A DNA stretch of 64,000 nt from Theobroma cacao (taxonomy: Eukaryota; Streptophyta; Magnoliopsida; Malvales; Malvaceae). Below, in pieces: positions 9,651-22,800 of the stretch. A program made the translations under genes and the position numbers. Within the stretch, counting starts at the first letter, position 1; each line of letters starts with the position of its first letter. The notes under the pieces were generated by a model. The model saw only the letters and a list, made by a program, of their open reading frames with translations, did no database searches and had not been told where the DNA came from. The stretch is taken from assembly GCF_000208745.1 (NCBI RefSeq), contig NC_030856.1:5713955-5777954 (forward strand). The letters are read 5' to 3'.

Positions 9651-11255
9651 ATGCGCCCCATATTCAAATGCCGATCGTTAAATTCCCTTTCCCGGGGAAC
9701 CATCCACCGGAAATTCAAATTCCCGATATCCTATTTTCATTTCACCCCAATCCCTCGAAACCAAGCCACAAATCCGACCTTTCATTTTCTGGGTACTATT
9801 AAGAAGCTTCCTTTTTTTCGTTCATTTGCTAGTTCTGGTGAAAGCATTGACTTTCAGCAATTCCCAGATGGAAAATATGTTTTGGAACTCCAAAACATTT
9901 TAAATAACCATAGAAATAGCTCAATAGAGGAGATTGAGCAAGCTCTTGATCAATGTGAGGTTACAATGACAGAGGGTTTGGCCTTGGATTTGGTTAGGCG
10001 GAACCGGTCTGATTGGAAACTAGCTCACGTTTTCTTCCAATGGGTGTCTAAGAAAGGTGAAAATTCACTTGGTTTTGATGTTTACAATGAAATTCTGGAC
10101 GTTCTTGGGAAAATGCATCGTTTCGAAGAGCTAAGGAAAGTGTTTGATGAAATGCTCGAAAGAGAAGGACTTGTCAATGAGGGGACTTTTAAGATTTTGC
10201 TTCATAGATATGCTGCTGCAGATAAGGTGGAGGATGCGATGGGGGTGTTTAATAGGAGGAAAGAATTCGGATTCAAGGATGATGTGGTTGCGTTTCAAGT
10301 TCTTTTGATGTGTTTATGTAGGTATAAGCATGTTGAATTCGCGGAAACTTTGTATCAATCGAAGAGGAGAGAGTTTGGTTATGATATTAAGACAATGAAT
10401 ATTATTCTCAATGGATGGTGTGTTTTAGGGAATGTACATGAGGCTCGCAGGTTTTGGAAGGATATAATTGAGTCGAAATGTAAGCCGGATTTGTTTACGT
10501 ATGGGACTTTTATAAATGCGTTGACAAAGAAGGGGAAGTTAGGTACTGCAATGAAGTTGTTTCGAGGAATGTGGGAGGAAGGGTGTGACCCTGATGTGGT
10601 GATTTGTAATTGTGTTATTGATGCTCTTTGCTTCAAGAAGAGGATTCCAGAGGCTTTGGAATTGTTTAGGGAGATGGGGGAGAGAGGTTGTGTCCCGAAT
10701 GTTGTAACTTACAACTCACTTATCAAGCACCTATGCAAGATTCGGAGGATGGAAAAGGTGTATGAGATTTTGGATGAGATGGAAGAGAAGGGAGGGTGTT
10801 TGCCAAATGATGTAACTTTCAATTACTTGCTCAAGTCATTGAAGAAACCAGAGGAAGTTCCTGGTGTTTTGGAGAGGATGGAGAGATATGGTTGCAACAT
10901 GTCAGGTGATACGTACAATTTGATCTTGAAGTTGTACATGAAGTGGGGTCATGAAGAGAGAGTTAGATGCACATGGGATGAGATGGAGAAAAGTGGTTTG
11001 GGACCTGACCGGCGTTCTTACACTATAATGATTCATGGTCTGTATGACAAGGGAAGCATTGAGGATGCTTTGAGCTATTTTAATGAGATGACATCTAAAG
11101 GAATGGTGCCAGAACCAAGGACTGAGATTCTGGTGAATGCCATGAAGGACAAGTTGAAAGAGCAAGAAGGTGAAAAAGAAAGGAAAGAACCAGGGAAAAA
11201 TGGCAAATCACTTAGGCCTAGGTCTAAAAGGAGAAAGGAGAAGAGAACTGGGTAA
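9651..11255 (+). CDS. P-type pentatricopeptide repeat protein, organellar
   Basis: Intronless, 534 aa. Residues 1-60 are rich in Arg, Ser and Phe with few acidic residues, as in a mitochondrial presequence. About ten degenerate 35-residue PPR motifs fill roughly 130-500, for example PDLFTYGTFINALTKKGKLG, PNVVTYNSLIKHLCK and PDRRSYTIMIHGLYDKG. There are no E, E+ or DYW extensions, so it is P-class and more likely acts in RNA stability, processing or translation than in editing. The last 30 residues are unusually basic (KERKEPGKNGK...RSKRRKEKR). The start is the first ATG of the frame. Gene order next to RPS20 suggests the orthologue of Arabidopsis At3g15200. Its RNA target cannot be told from sequence. 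Confidence 0.9.
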   Translation: MRPIFKCRSLNSLSRGTIHRKFKFPISYFHFTPIPRNQATNPTFHFLGTIKKLPFFRSFASSGESIDFQQFPDGKYVLELQNILNNHRNSSIEEIEQALDQCEVTMTEGLALDLVRRNRSDWKLAHVFFQWVSKKGENSLGFDVYNEILDVLGKMHRFEELRKVFDEMLEREGLVNEGTFKILLHRYAAADKVEDAMGVFNRRKEFGFKDDVVAFQVLLMCLCRYKHVEFAETLYQSKRREFGYDIKTMNIILNGWCVLGNVHEARRFWKDIIESKCKPDLFTYGTFINALTKKGKLGTAMKLFRGMWEEGCDPDVVICNCVIDALCFKKRIPEALELFREMGERGCVPNVVTYNSLIKHLCKIRRMEKVYEILDEMEEKGGCLPNDVTFNYLLKSLKKPEEVPGVLERMERYGCNMSGDTYNLILKLYMKWGHEERVRCTWDEMEKSGLGPDRRSYTIMIHGLYDKGSIEDALSYFNEMTSKGMVPEPRTEILVNAMKDKLKEQEGEKERKEPGKNGKSLRPRSKRRKEKRTG

Positions 11256-11846
11256 CGCTTGTTTTAGAATTGAACCATTAGGTTACTAATGGAAACCCAG
11301 AGGAGGTTGGTGTTTCTTGTCTATCAGTGCCGTGCCAATCCTTAAAGACTATCGTTGAAGAGAACCCATATACTTTCACCCAATTTCAAAGGATAATATT
11401 TTAACCTTCGGTTGCTTGGGCTTATGCACTATCATGTTTTACTCATTTGCTTATTCTTAACTTCTTCGAGATTTAATCTTGTCTAAGAGAAAGTGATATT
11501 TGTCACAAAGAACTTGAAACAATTGGAAACCTCCTTTAACTTCTTTGAGCTCAAGTTACTACCATCAATCAAGGTCTTTCCAAAGGTCCATTTCATGTTA
11601 AACACAAAGTTGTGAAATTGTTAATATGCAAGACAGCACTAGACATGTATAAATTTATACATGAAGACAATATGCAATTGCCTTGATAGGGACAAAAATG
11701 AATGTACAAAACAAATGGCATGAAGGATAACTCTGTCCATTCTTGCTTGTCTAAATTCTCAAGTACCTAGAATTAGCAGAACTTGTATTGATCCTCATAA
11801 GTTTTTGAGATGGACAGATCTAACCTAAGAGACCTCCACAGACAAT
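11256..11846. other. Intergenic space between convergent genes
   Basis: Holds the 3' untranslated regions of the PPR gene (+) and the bL33-type gene (-). No coding potential or repeat was recognised. Confidence 0.6.
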
Positions 11847-12938
11847 TCATTTCACCTCTTCAAACAGAACATGCTGCTTCACTTGAGGGTCATATTTACG
11901 GAATTTAAGCTTTTCCTTAATCTGCCTACTCTTCTTCTTGGCATAGAAAACACCTGTCCCAGCAGCTGAGACAAGCCTGACAACTTTGAATTCCTTCCTC
12001 TTCTTCTTCTTCCCCTCCCTCCCCTTCCTCTTATTGGTTCTCTTCCTCCTCCTCTTATTCTTCTTTCCTCTATCACCACCCTTTTTTCTACTCAATTTCT
12101 GCAATCAAAATCACATCATATATTTTGGCAAACTCGAAAATGGTTAAAACAGTTCCCATACTTTCCTATGAAAGGAAAACATGGAATTTAAACATCGAAA
12201 GCATAAATTGTACAGAGAACTTCATCATCCAAGAGGAACAATTGGTCACATTAGTAATATATGCTAAGTCTGCAAACATTCAGCAACCATCAAAAGCATG
12301 CTTGAAGTTCAAATCATGACTTCCTCAACATTCTTCTTTTTCCTTCTTTTATTAATATGCTATTCTACTCTTCCAGGCCCAAATACCTCTACATATAAGA
12401 GAGAAGTTGGAAACCGATCGCTTTACATCACCAGAACATTCTAAAGATCAGAATCAAGAAACCAATAAATTTGATGATGGAAAACGAAGCACCAAAGCAT
12501 CAAATTGCTGAAAGGTGGTACCTTTCTCAGGGAAGAATTGGAAGCGTATCTTCTGGCCATGCCAACAACAGTATAATGATATGACCTCTGAAATGTGGTC
12601 ATGGACAGACATCCTACAATCAACAAAGACCCAAGTTACATTTTTAACATTTTGAACCCTTCTAATCGCCATAAAAACGTAAGAAAACAACCTCCAGTCA
12701 AGATTTTTAAAAAACAAAAAGACCCAGGAGAGAGTTGATGGATACGGGTTACGTTGTTTTTTTTTTGGGTAAAGGTTATACCTTTGGAGAAGAAACTATG
12801 AGAGAGATTTGCGGTGAAGCTGGGAGACCTTGAAGGTGCAAGCTTGAGGTGACAAGAAGGGAAGTTGTTGAGTTGGAGATTTCTTGGTTGGCAAGCATAA
12901 GCAAGATCAAAGAGAGATGAGATAGCAGAGGTCGCCAT
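11847..12938 (-). CDS. Chimeric bL33-type ribosomal protein with RPS20-like plastid presequence
   Basis: Three exons fit good splice signals: 12938-12782, 12613-12522 and 12098-11847; introns are in phase 1 and phase 0; 166 aa. Exon 1 encodes a Ser-rich presequence ending [10 protein letters not shown], almost the same as [10 protein letters not shown] at the end of exon 1 of the neighbouring RPS20. Exon 2 continues with CLSMTT and [10 protein letters not shown], matching SLSIST and [10 protein letters not shown] of RPS20. Exon 3 starts with a Lys/Arg-rich linker and ends with a bL33 domain ([19 protein letters not shown], then [12 protein letters not shown]). This is the E. coli/mitochondrial type of bL33, without the zinc cysteines of plastid rpl33. 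I infer a large-subunit ribosomal protein sent to plastids, or to both organelles. The domain call is firm; the targeting and joins are inferred. Confidence 0.75.
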
Positions 12939-13735
12939 CTTTCTATTTCTCTTGTTTGTCTCACTGTCTCTCTATGGGAAAATGTAGAAAATATTGTTGA
13001 CTACCTGAATTGTCGAAAAGAATCCAGGTCTAAATCTAGGAATTACCTTTTGGGATTCCTTGGATCACCCAGGACAAGAATCCAATTAAATATAAGGCCT
13101 GATGGAGGGGAAGGTCTTGAAACTGAAAGATTAGCAGTAGTCAGGTGATCCCCAATACTCTAAGAAGGACAAACAGAGCTAGATTTTCATTTGCAGGCCT
13201 TTTATTTATTTATTTATAAATTATTGTTCACTAGATATTGGTCTGGCATGATGGAGTTTAAGGACAAAAAGGGAAATTTCGGGCAACTTAAGAATGTCCA
13301 TTAGCCATCAAAAAAAGAATATTTATTATGTTCTCATAAGACCAAGCATGTTGAATTGTTACTCTTGAAGGATATGATTCATACCACATTATGCTTTGCC
13401 GTGCTCATGCCATTCAGATTTTTGAGAATCCTGGTTGCAGTAGTACAACTTAGTTCTTGAGCAAGTTCATTGAAACAGAGAGAGGGAATGCTTAGTGAGA
13501 CAGATTCTGGAAGATACAACCGGACATGTTGGCTCAATGCAGAAGTGTTGGCAATGTCCAGAAAATTTACAAACTCAACATAACATGATCTTCAGTCAAG
13601 TTAGAGAGAGGATAAAATGTATTAAGGAGAAATGCATTTAAGCAACAAAGCAGAAGATGGTATAACAAAAAATAACAGTTTGGGTTATCTGCCCAAGAAA
13701 CGAAAGAATGATTTCTCAACGTGCTCATCAGTCAA
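12939..13735. other. Intergenic region between the bL33-type gene and RPS20
   Basis: Upstream region of the bL33-type gene plus the 3' end of RPS20. The leader just before the ATG (AGAGAGACAG...GAAAGATGGCGA) resembles the RPS20 leader. An ATTT-rich stretch lies near 13200-13225. No gene seen. Confidence 0.5.
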
Positions 13736-16250
13736 CTATGCGGCATTTCCTGCTGGAGCAGGGGTATACCAGCCATGGTGTATCTCTACAGCCTTCTTTC
13801 TCCTAGCAAGACGTGACTTTCTGCGTGCTCCAGTGTTCCTATGCAGTGTTCCCACTTTTACCGCTTTATCGATCACTGAGTATGCCTCAGCAATTAGTTT
13901 CTCAATTGAGAAGATTTCTTCAGCTTGTGCATCAGGTTTTTTCCTCAGTACATCCAGTGCCTCCAAAACCTTGAGAAAAAGAACAAAAGTCAGCAGGCAC
14001 TTCATGGAACATTATGAATCCTCTTAGAACAGGCTACAAAGCACATTTAATCAGAACTTTGCCCAAGTTGCTTACTTCTACCAATTTACTGCACATTACA
14101 CCACTAAAAGTGCCAGAAGATGATAATAAAGGCATTGAAAGGAACAAAGCTGCAGATAGAGGGCACGATATCTCTTTCCTAAGGTTTGCTTACATTCCAC
14201 ACTACAGGAAAATTACATTGAGGAGAAAAAAATGAGAAAACATATCTGGGCTGGTGTCCATTCCCCAGCAAGTAACAGATATGATATTGTTTCTGCTTGT
14301 AATTTCCAGTTACATAGGCTGCATAGCACTACCAAACTCTTCTAAACACTAAAACTGTTACACATTCATCCATTCCTTCCCCTGGCCTCTAATTTCAGCA
14401 ATGCTCCTTCAGCCTAATCAACGTGCAGAGTACCATCCATTAATGAGAACCACAGATAGTCAAATTGGCAGATCAAATATTTTGGATTTGAGATAAGCAA
14501 TGACCACTAAACATATTAGTATCACACATACTTCATTGACATGGAAAAAAATTATCCAGCAAGATTAACTTTTGGTTCAATAACTCCATTAAGAGATATA
14601 TAAAAACCATTACAAATAAGCTAATCTATTCTGCAAAGAGTGAAACTTGCATATGTTTGTGGCCTAGATTAGCTGAATTTAAACTCCAAAATATTGTCAT
14701 AAGAACCTTGTGGAATTGCCAGAAATATTGGGTTCTTTTTTCCACACAGTCTTAAGTGGTAGCTCTCAACTCAAAGCGAAAGAAAGTTTAAATTATAGAA
14801 CATACGTTCTCAATTTTTAGATCATTCACTACTAGGGATGCCATCAAAGGAAAAGGCCTTAATACATCATGAGCCCCCAACTTGAATCCTCTTTTCTATC
14901 TTTGTCATTAATCCAGATATAAACCACAATATATAGGATAATTAGGAGAACCTTAATGTTCAATTATGTTCGGTAAAGCACAGACCAACAAAATCTTTCC
15001 ATCAAATTTTACATAATGCCCAAGTAGTACAAAAGGTTCATCCATATCAAAGTGATATAACAAAAAATGGTTGCAAAGAAATTCATTCATGCTACAGAAA
15101 TCAGAGTCTCTTCTTACTCTATAATATTAGTACAGTCAAATTCCAGACTCAGCAATTAGTTATTGTCCAATTCAATGAATAGAGTAATTCCTTTCAACTA
15201 CAAGTACAGTTTTGCCTTCTTTATTATTTCATCTTTAATCCACTCTAAATGGCATGGATGGTTGATGTAATAAGAGAGCATGTGAGAGAACCTTAGGATA
15301 CATAAAATTCCAAAACTCAGCATTCCTACAATCCTATAAGCACAATAAAAATAACCAGTGTTAAGCAATCAGAGAAATAAATTCCACGGATAAGTACCTT
15401 CTTCATCCGGGTTCTTACTTCAGATTTCCTTGCTTTATTGTAAATTCGCCTTTTCTCAGCCTGACGAGCTCTCTTAGCAGCAGAATCAGCCTTCTTTTTT
15501 GGTGCAGCCTCACAAACAACAGTTCGACGAATGGGATTCTGAGTCATTGTGCTAATAGACAGACTACCTGAAACAGAAACCCCACCAAAAATACACCACA
15601 CAACTCAAAACTCATAACCTCAATTTCCACAAAAAGCTTAATTCATCATCTAAATTTTGATTATTCATTAACAAAAAAAAAAAAATGGGGGACCAAAACT
15701 ACATTTATACAATAGCAAAAAATCACTGAATTTGCAACAAGCTCGATTGAACTGCCAAGAACATCTAGCATAAAACAAGTAAAGGGCTTAAATGGGGTTT
15801 GCAAATGCCAACAAACCTAGAAACAGAAACTTAAACATGTCAACTACATCCAAGAATTTAGTGTGTTGCAATGAAATGATAAGAAGAAAGTTGCGTAAAC
15901 AAGCAATGCTCTTTTTTCCCCCCCTTTTCCCCCCCAAACTTTTAATGACCCATCAGCTGAGAACTAAAATAGTTATAGAACTTTCACCGTATTTTCACAT
16001 CTACAAAACAAAAAGAGAAATGGGTATTGCATAAAACATGATAACATGAAAATAAAAGAGAAAAGGGGTTACCTTTGGAGAAGAAATTGTGAGAGAGGTT
16101 GTTGGAGAAACTGAGAGTCTTAAAAGCACTGGAATTTTGATGCAAAGCATAAGAAGAAGAGTCGGCGCTGTTTCTGAGTGAAAGGCTTTTGAGCTTAGAT
16201 TGAAGAGTGAAGCAGGAAGAAGACAAGCAACAGTTAACTGCACTCGCCAT
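13736..16250 (-). CDS. RPS20: Plastid 30S ribosomal protein bS20c
   Basis: Three exons: 16250-16073, 15567-15398 and 13969-13736, with introns in phase 1 and phase 0; 193 aa. The first ~75 residues are a Ser-rich transit peptide; the mature part probably begins near [10 protein letters not shown]. Exons 2 and 3 encode the S20 three-helix bundle: [19 protein letters not shown], then [17 protein letters not shown] and [19 protein letters not shown]. The protein binds 16S rRNA in the small subunit of the plastid ribosome. Length and intron layout suit the nuclear plant gene (Arabidopsis At3g15190 from memory). It lies in tandem with the chimeric bL33-type gene downstream and the PSMD5-like gene upstream. 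All key regions are intact. Confidence 0.95.
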
Positions 16251-16864
16251 CTCTTTCCCCCTTTCTGTCTCTCTTACCAAAATGAAATTTGAGCTATATG
16301 TTTCTTCCGGCTATTTTGCTTATCCAATATCCATAGGCAGGAGAGGGAAAGCTTGTGTGGATTTTTTATGGTTCCTACTTTCCCCCTGCTGCCCTCTCAA
16401 AACACCGTCGTTTTGCAGGTCTTTGATGCTGTTCGGTCCCAGACCAAAAAATAAAATCGACCCAAATTATTTCAGTTTGGTTTAGTTTGATTTTCGTTAT
16501 AATATAATTTGTATATTATAATTTGATTCCACAAATTAGAAGTCATAATTTTTAAATTATTCAAAAAATATTTATTTTCAAGAAAAAGTAAATGTTTATA
16601 ATACCGAATATTTGATTCGTAAATAAACACATTCGAATCTTCTTTTCTCGAATAAAAAGAATGTACTTGATGTGTGAGGTTTTGAAAACTCTTTTCACAT
16701 ATTCTGATATATCTCATGGAACATAGTAAATTATTAAGTGCAAGCAGTTTGGTAAAATTTACAAGTTCTTTTTCACGTAAAGAAACAGTGATTATCTCAA
16801 AGATGACAAAGGCTTTTGTCTATAAGAAGCCCCATGATGTAAACCCAATGTGCTTGCAAGAACC
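16251..16864. other. Upstream region of RPS20 and 3' region of the PSMD5-like gene
   Basis: About 600 bp. The 5' leader of RPS20 is purine-rich on its coding strand. No TATA box is obvious close to the ATG. The distal half is AT-rich. No gene seen. Confidence 0.5.
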
Positions 16865-19800
16865 TTAAAATCTTTCAGCTGTCATTACTACCGGAGCTGC
16901 TTCAGTATGTTTTCTTGTCAGATATGGACCTCTTTGAACAGCTTCTTGCAACTGCAAGAGTAGAAAGGAAAAGAATTGAAATATGTCATACAAGGTATAA
17001 TGATTGCCATATACAATATGTTATGAAAAGGGTATAAAGTACGGTCAGCAAAGCACATCACTTCGTATGAATTTGGGGTCTCTTTTCACAGCACCGTAAA
17101 AGTTAAGTGTCATGCCATTGATTAACAGTTGACAGTACTGAAATGCAGAAGAAAATGGAGGCAGGATACACATCAGTTTATGACTAACCTTCCCAGCTAT
17201 ACCAGAAAGCGCAGGGTCGCTAACAAGTTTACTTGACATGAATGCTCTGTGGATTGCCTTGCAACATTTATATCTAGCCTCCATACCTGAATAAAATAAA
17301 AAGAGGTAAATTGTCACTTCCATAAGTCAAGCATAGACAATGTCAAACACAAATAACAACACAAAACAGGATACATGGACGTTTCGGATTTTTTTTTTTT
17401 TTAATGCTTAGAAGGTTAGACAAGAAATAATGATCAATCAAATTTTGGATGTATATGAAAGCTAGGGTTGTTCAAAAGAAAGAAGACACTATGATTAGAC
17501 CTTCACATTCAATTTGGAAAAGCAAGGAGGTAATCTTTTATGATGCCAAAAGAAATTTACCTATTTTTGTAGTTTCAGTAGCTGGATCAGTCACCATGTT
17601 TATTATCTCCTGTTTTGAGCAAATCTCCATCAGGCACCAAGCTCGAGCTACTAACCCTGTTATCACTCTGTGCCCCTGTTATCAGCAAAAGCAATACCAT
17701 GTTAATTTCTTGATGAATGGAATTTAGATTAATTGTTGAGAAGAATAACTCACTGCCAGACGAAATTCTGCAGCCTGTTGAAGAACTGATAGGAAAAGAC
17801 CCTGCCAATCACGCAAAAACAGAAGTTAATAAAGCTTTTCTTTTTTGGAAAATATCAGTGAAGCTGCGCTGTGAATGATTATAATTGGCTTTCATGAAAC
17901 ATTTCATCATACAAAACAAAGACATACCACTAGTACCTTAGAGAAGAAAACATGGTAACTTTTTTCTTATGCCTACTAAATAAGTATTGATCACAGTCAA
18001 GGGACTGACATGAAACAATGTCCTTGAAAATAAAGGTACCAAAAAAGAGATAATACTCAAAAAATTGCTTACAGATGGTGTCAGCTTTGAACTTTCTGAT
18101 GCTACTTCATAGATCAAACGTCGAAGGCTTTCTTCTGCATCACCGCTTAAGATAACACTATCCTCAGGCCGGTTTTCTCCCGTGACATTCGCCAATGCAT
18201 GTAATGCAGCCTGAATTGTAATATAAAATCCCTCAGAAATATTAAAGTGAAGATGCAATCTGTAAGGTTCTTATGTAGAACACGCTCCATAAAAGATCAA
18301 TTTCAAGACATAATTTGCCAGTTCAGTCATAATTTATACAAGTTACATCTAATTTTCATGTTCTGACAAAAGGGAATCAGCCCAATGAAAACCACTATTT
18401 CCAGTGAACTCCTTGGACATTTTAAATATTAGGGTGCAACATTTCTCAAGCTCCAAGAAGAAGCAACACAGGTTATGGCTAAAAGGACCATACAAATATC
18501 TGGAAGACAAACAAAGTTAATGGTCAAGAAAACAAGGGCAAGGGAATGGCTAAATGTCCGTTAATAATGAAACTAAAATAAATATTAAAAAAAATCCTTA
18601 TTCACACATATGTCCTCTAATTTGAACCTCCAAGATCATAGAGAAACAGTCATGCATGCTGATGGGTAAATTAATCTAGATAGTTTAGGACAGCTGATGG
18701 ACAATTGGGAGGTTATTTATGAACAGATTTGTACTGGTTTAACGACCTCTACATTAAGTCAGGTTGTTGACGAATCCACCAAAATATCACAAATCAGGAT
18801 AACATAGAATCATGTGCATAGTTGTATTAATGATGTGTTTTCTGTTCTTAATCAACTGATTCAAAGAGCCTTCAGACTAATTCGTTATGTGCACTGAAGC
18901 ATATCAGGCAAAATGAAATATAAGAAATTAAAATAGACATTCAAAAAGCAAAAGAATTTAATATGCTTACCAGCTGTTTACAACGTCCTTGCCGATCAAA
19001 TGCAGCATGAACTATATGCCTTGCAGCAGGCGGAAAACTTGACAGTAGTAACACAGCTCCTTGGATTGCTAAAAGCATCAGAAAGTAGTTGGCGAGGAAG
19101 AAACCAGATATAAACAATAATCATTTCAAGATTATTAAACATGCTGGACAAGTTCTTCTTATAGTCCCTATCTTGGGATTTTTTTCCAATAAAAACCAAA
19201 TGTGCAATGTACATTCAACCAGTTTGTTAAAGACATGATAAAGTATGTTAAGCCTCCAACTTAAAACCAATTGACAATAGATGGTGAAGCCCAACCATGA
19301 TATAAGACCACAATGTACCCTAAACCAAACCCATGTTATTATAACATGGAGCATGTGCTTTGGGGCAGGTGTCTATACACGTGACAAGTAATTGAATGAA
19401 CCTTTTTTGTTAAAACCATATAGGGAAATTAAATAATCAAATAGAAACTAGATCCAACATAAAGCAAACTGAACAAATTCTTAAGAACATAGTAAGAATA
19501 GGAATAAATTCGAAGTGAACTAGTGACAATATGAAAGACTATTACCGAAGCAAATTACTAAATCAGATGGTAGTCATTTGCAATTGCATAGCCTAATCAA
19601 ATACTTACACGATCCTATTTGTCCAAGGGCTTCAAGTGCAGATTCACATTCATCTTTATCTTGACTGTCCAATAGGCCAAGTCTCACATCAATGGCTGAA
19701 ATCACACCTTTGGCACCTGAATATAGAAAGAAAAAGAAACCTTAAGAAAATCACATATCCATATGCATAAAAATCCAGGTCAATTCTCAACACGATTTTT

Positions 19801-22800
19801 CCTTTTAAACTTGGTTATCACTTTTCTTGTACCAGCACTGTGAAAGTCAAACTTGGGAAACCTACAGGTGGGTGCAAGGTGCTAACACAATATTGTCTAC
19901 AGTACCGAGGATTAAAAGGCCTAAATATATAATCACATGCAAATCCAATGAACACAAGAAAAACATTAAAAATAATAGCAATAATTGCAAGTTCAGTCTT
20001 TTACACTTCGAGCAGTGCTTAATTCTACGTGAAAGTAAGTTCAGAACTCCGAGGCATAAGCCTTACTCAGTTCATCAACAAACATGTATATGTTCTCCTT
20101 GGATAAAAGCCTTCCACTTATCATCATTGCTCTTGATCTTAGAATTCCTTCCATTGATGAGTTGCTATAAAATAGGGGTTACAGAAAAAACAAGGAAAAA
20201 CTGGTCGTAAAGAAAGTAACAATTGTTTTTGTAAAAGGAAAAAAAAAAAAGAAAAGAAAAACAGATTGGGAAACAATTAATCCTCAAATACGTACCTGAT
20301 TATAGAATGAAGTAATTGAAGGGTGGTCCTAGACAAGAACTCTGTACCATGCTGGATCTCAGTCAACTGCATATCTGTCTAGTCAATATTTCATACACAA
20401 ATGCACATAGAATGACGTGTGTTTTGGGGTGGGGGTGGGGGGTAAATTGCTAACCTCATACAAGAGCTCCAAAGAACTTAGGGTTACAAGGGTATCATTT
20501 GAATTCCTGATTTCTGCCTCCAATAAACTGAGCAAATTTGAATTGTATATTACTGAAGCTACAGAGCTGGAAATAGAGAATAACTTCACTATCAATGATA
20601 AAACCCGTGCACGTCCCTGAAATAAGATTGGGAATACAACTACAAGTAAATTTCCAGAGAGCATATATGATTGTGAACCACATAATATGTAAAATTTTAC
20701 AAGTGTTTAGCAGGGACTTCAAACTTCTAGCTACTGCAAACATTTAAAAATGATAGAAGTAAAATCCTTCAAGATAGACATCGACAAAGAGTATCTTTCT
20801 CAAAATAAACAAAAATTCAGACATCTTTTTGATGTTGATACAGTCAAAAGAAGCTACAATATCACCTAGTAAAGTAAAGGAATTGACTGATCAACTGATA
20901 GTTTTTCAATAATATGCCCATAAATATAGGAAAAAGATTTTGAAACCAACAGGGAAGACCCATGAGACCAAAAATGAAAAAAGTCAAACAGCACATAACA
21001 GAATATATCATACCAATGATGAACATCGTGATGCTAAGTTCCCAAGATGCGCAACTTCATTTATGTTAGCTGGAAAGATGATGCTCTCCATAAAGTTTCA
21101 CAAAAATTGAAAACCATGAGTAAACTGAAACTATAACAATTTGATGCATTAATAAAATCTTAACCCCACAGAGAAAGTAATTGAAAATCAAGTCCTTACC
21201 ATGCCTTCAGGAAACCGAGCTAAGTTCTTGATTGCATCAATTGCAGCAGTTGCAACTTGTTCATTGCTACAGGTGAGTAACTTAACATTATCGTATGCAA
21301 AAAAATGCTTTCAAACAACTAAATGGACATTAAAAGCAATAATATAGTTGGCATACAAGCACCAAGCAATCTTTAGACAAATAATAGAAATGCTAAAAGA
21401 TAGCTAGCACGTTCTTCCACCACCCACTCTCCCTATCTTCATCCTCCCACCTCCCTCTGTCAACTGCAGCAAATGACTTCAGCATATACCAGATTTTAGT
21501 GCTCAAATCTAGAACATTTTTCCTTTTTTTCCCTGTAAAAAATCTAGAACAGTCTTTTATCCTCCACAGGACAGGTGCAAAAGAATATAAAAGCGTATTT
21601 CCTTCTTACAGGTTTGTTTATATAGTTTCCAGGTTGTTGTGCAATTACCCATCTCACAGAGGGGTGCAGAAGTATTTTCAGAATCCTTATTGTTAATACA
21701 ATTTGATAGGGAAAAAATAAGCTTAAGTAGAAGTATTTTCAGAATCCTTATTGTTAATACAATTTGATAGGTAAAAAATACAGTTAGATAACTCCTATCA
21801 ACTCAGTGGTTATGCTCTTCAAACTACTTTGAATAATTGCCAACTCCCAGGAGCAGTGCAAAAATATCTTTAGTAGCAAAATTTACGAGGCAAAAGAAAG
21901 CAGTAGGGTGACAATATTCTTCACACCATTATCCCCTCACACAGCATACAAAATTACACATTCAATTCCATTGTATATCATCGAATTTTTCAAGAATTTG
22001 TCATCTACTCCTTGAAACAAGTCGTCAAATTAGAAAGCAAAAAGAAGATTAGCAGAGAAGAACAACCAAACACAATCCTATACAGTTTGAAATCGCCGAA
22101 ATCATCAAGTTCACGGAAACATCACAGATAAGAGACTTGGATGACATGTACAAAACTTATTGATTGCCCACCCAAAAAGAATGAACAAATTTTTTGTAAT
22201 CACACACTAAGAGGGTCCATATGTCAACCAGCCATGGCAGATTCTCGGGTCCAATGAACACGAAAAAAGGGTATGCCTCTAGCCAATAATTCATAACCAG
22301 ATTTTCCATTCATACATCAACTTTAAAATTTGTCAACACTCACATGCAGAAAATGACAAGAAAACAGGGAATATGACGAATTTCTTGCAAAAAAGAAGAT
22401 AAATCACAAACAACGGAAGGCCTAGTTTTCAAGGCACACAGTGTTAGATTCTTACCCATAAATTAGGCAGTCCAGTAAGAGTGGATATAGATCATAGTCA
22501 ATAATCAGCTGTATGGCAGATATAGATTTGTCATCAAAGTTCTCTAAAAAGGATGAAACCTGGATGAAGTTGTCAACATTCAAAGAAATGTTAGTTTGCA
22601 ATGGTATATTAATTTTGTCTCAACACACATGTCCTGCTTTGCTCATAGAGTCCCACGGCCATATTAGTTACAACAAATCAAGCAACATTCTTATTCTGCT
22701 TGGCAAATCTTAACATCTGCCAGTCCCTTCCATCCCTAAAAGAAAAATCTCATAAGGGACATGGAAATAACAGTTGTGCAGGAACCACTAGGACATAACT

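Noticed and set aside
13632..14027. 131-codon plus-strand open frame
   Set aside because: It lies antisense to RPS20 exon 3 and is a shadow of that conserved coding sequence.
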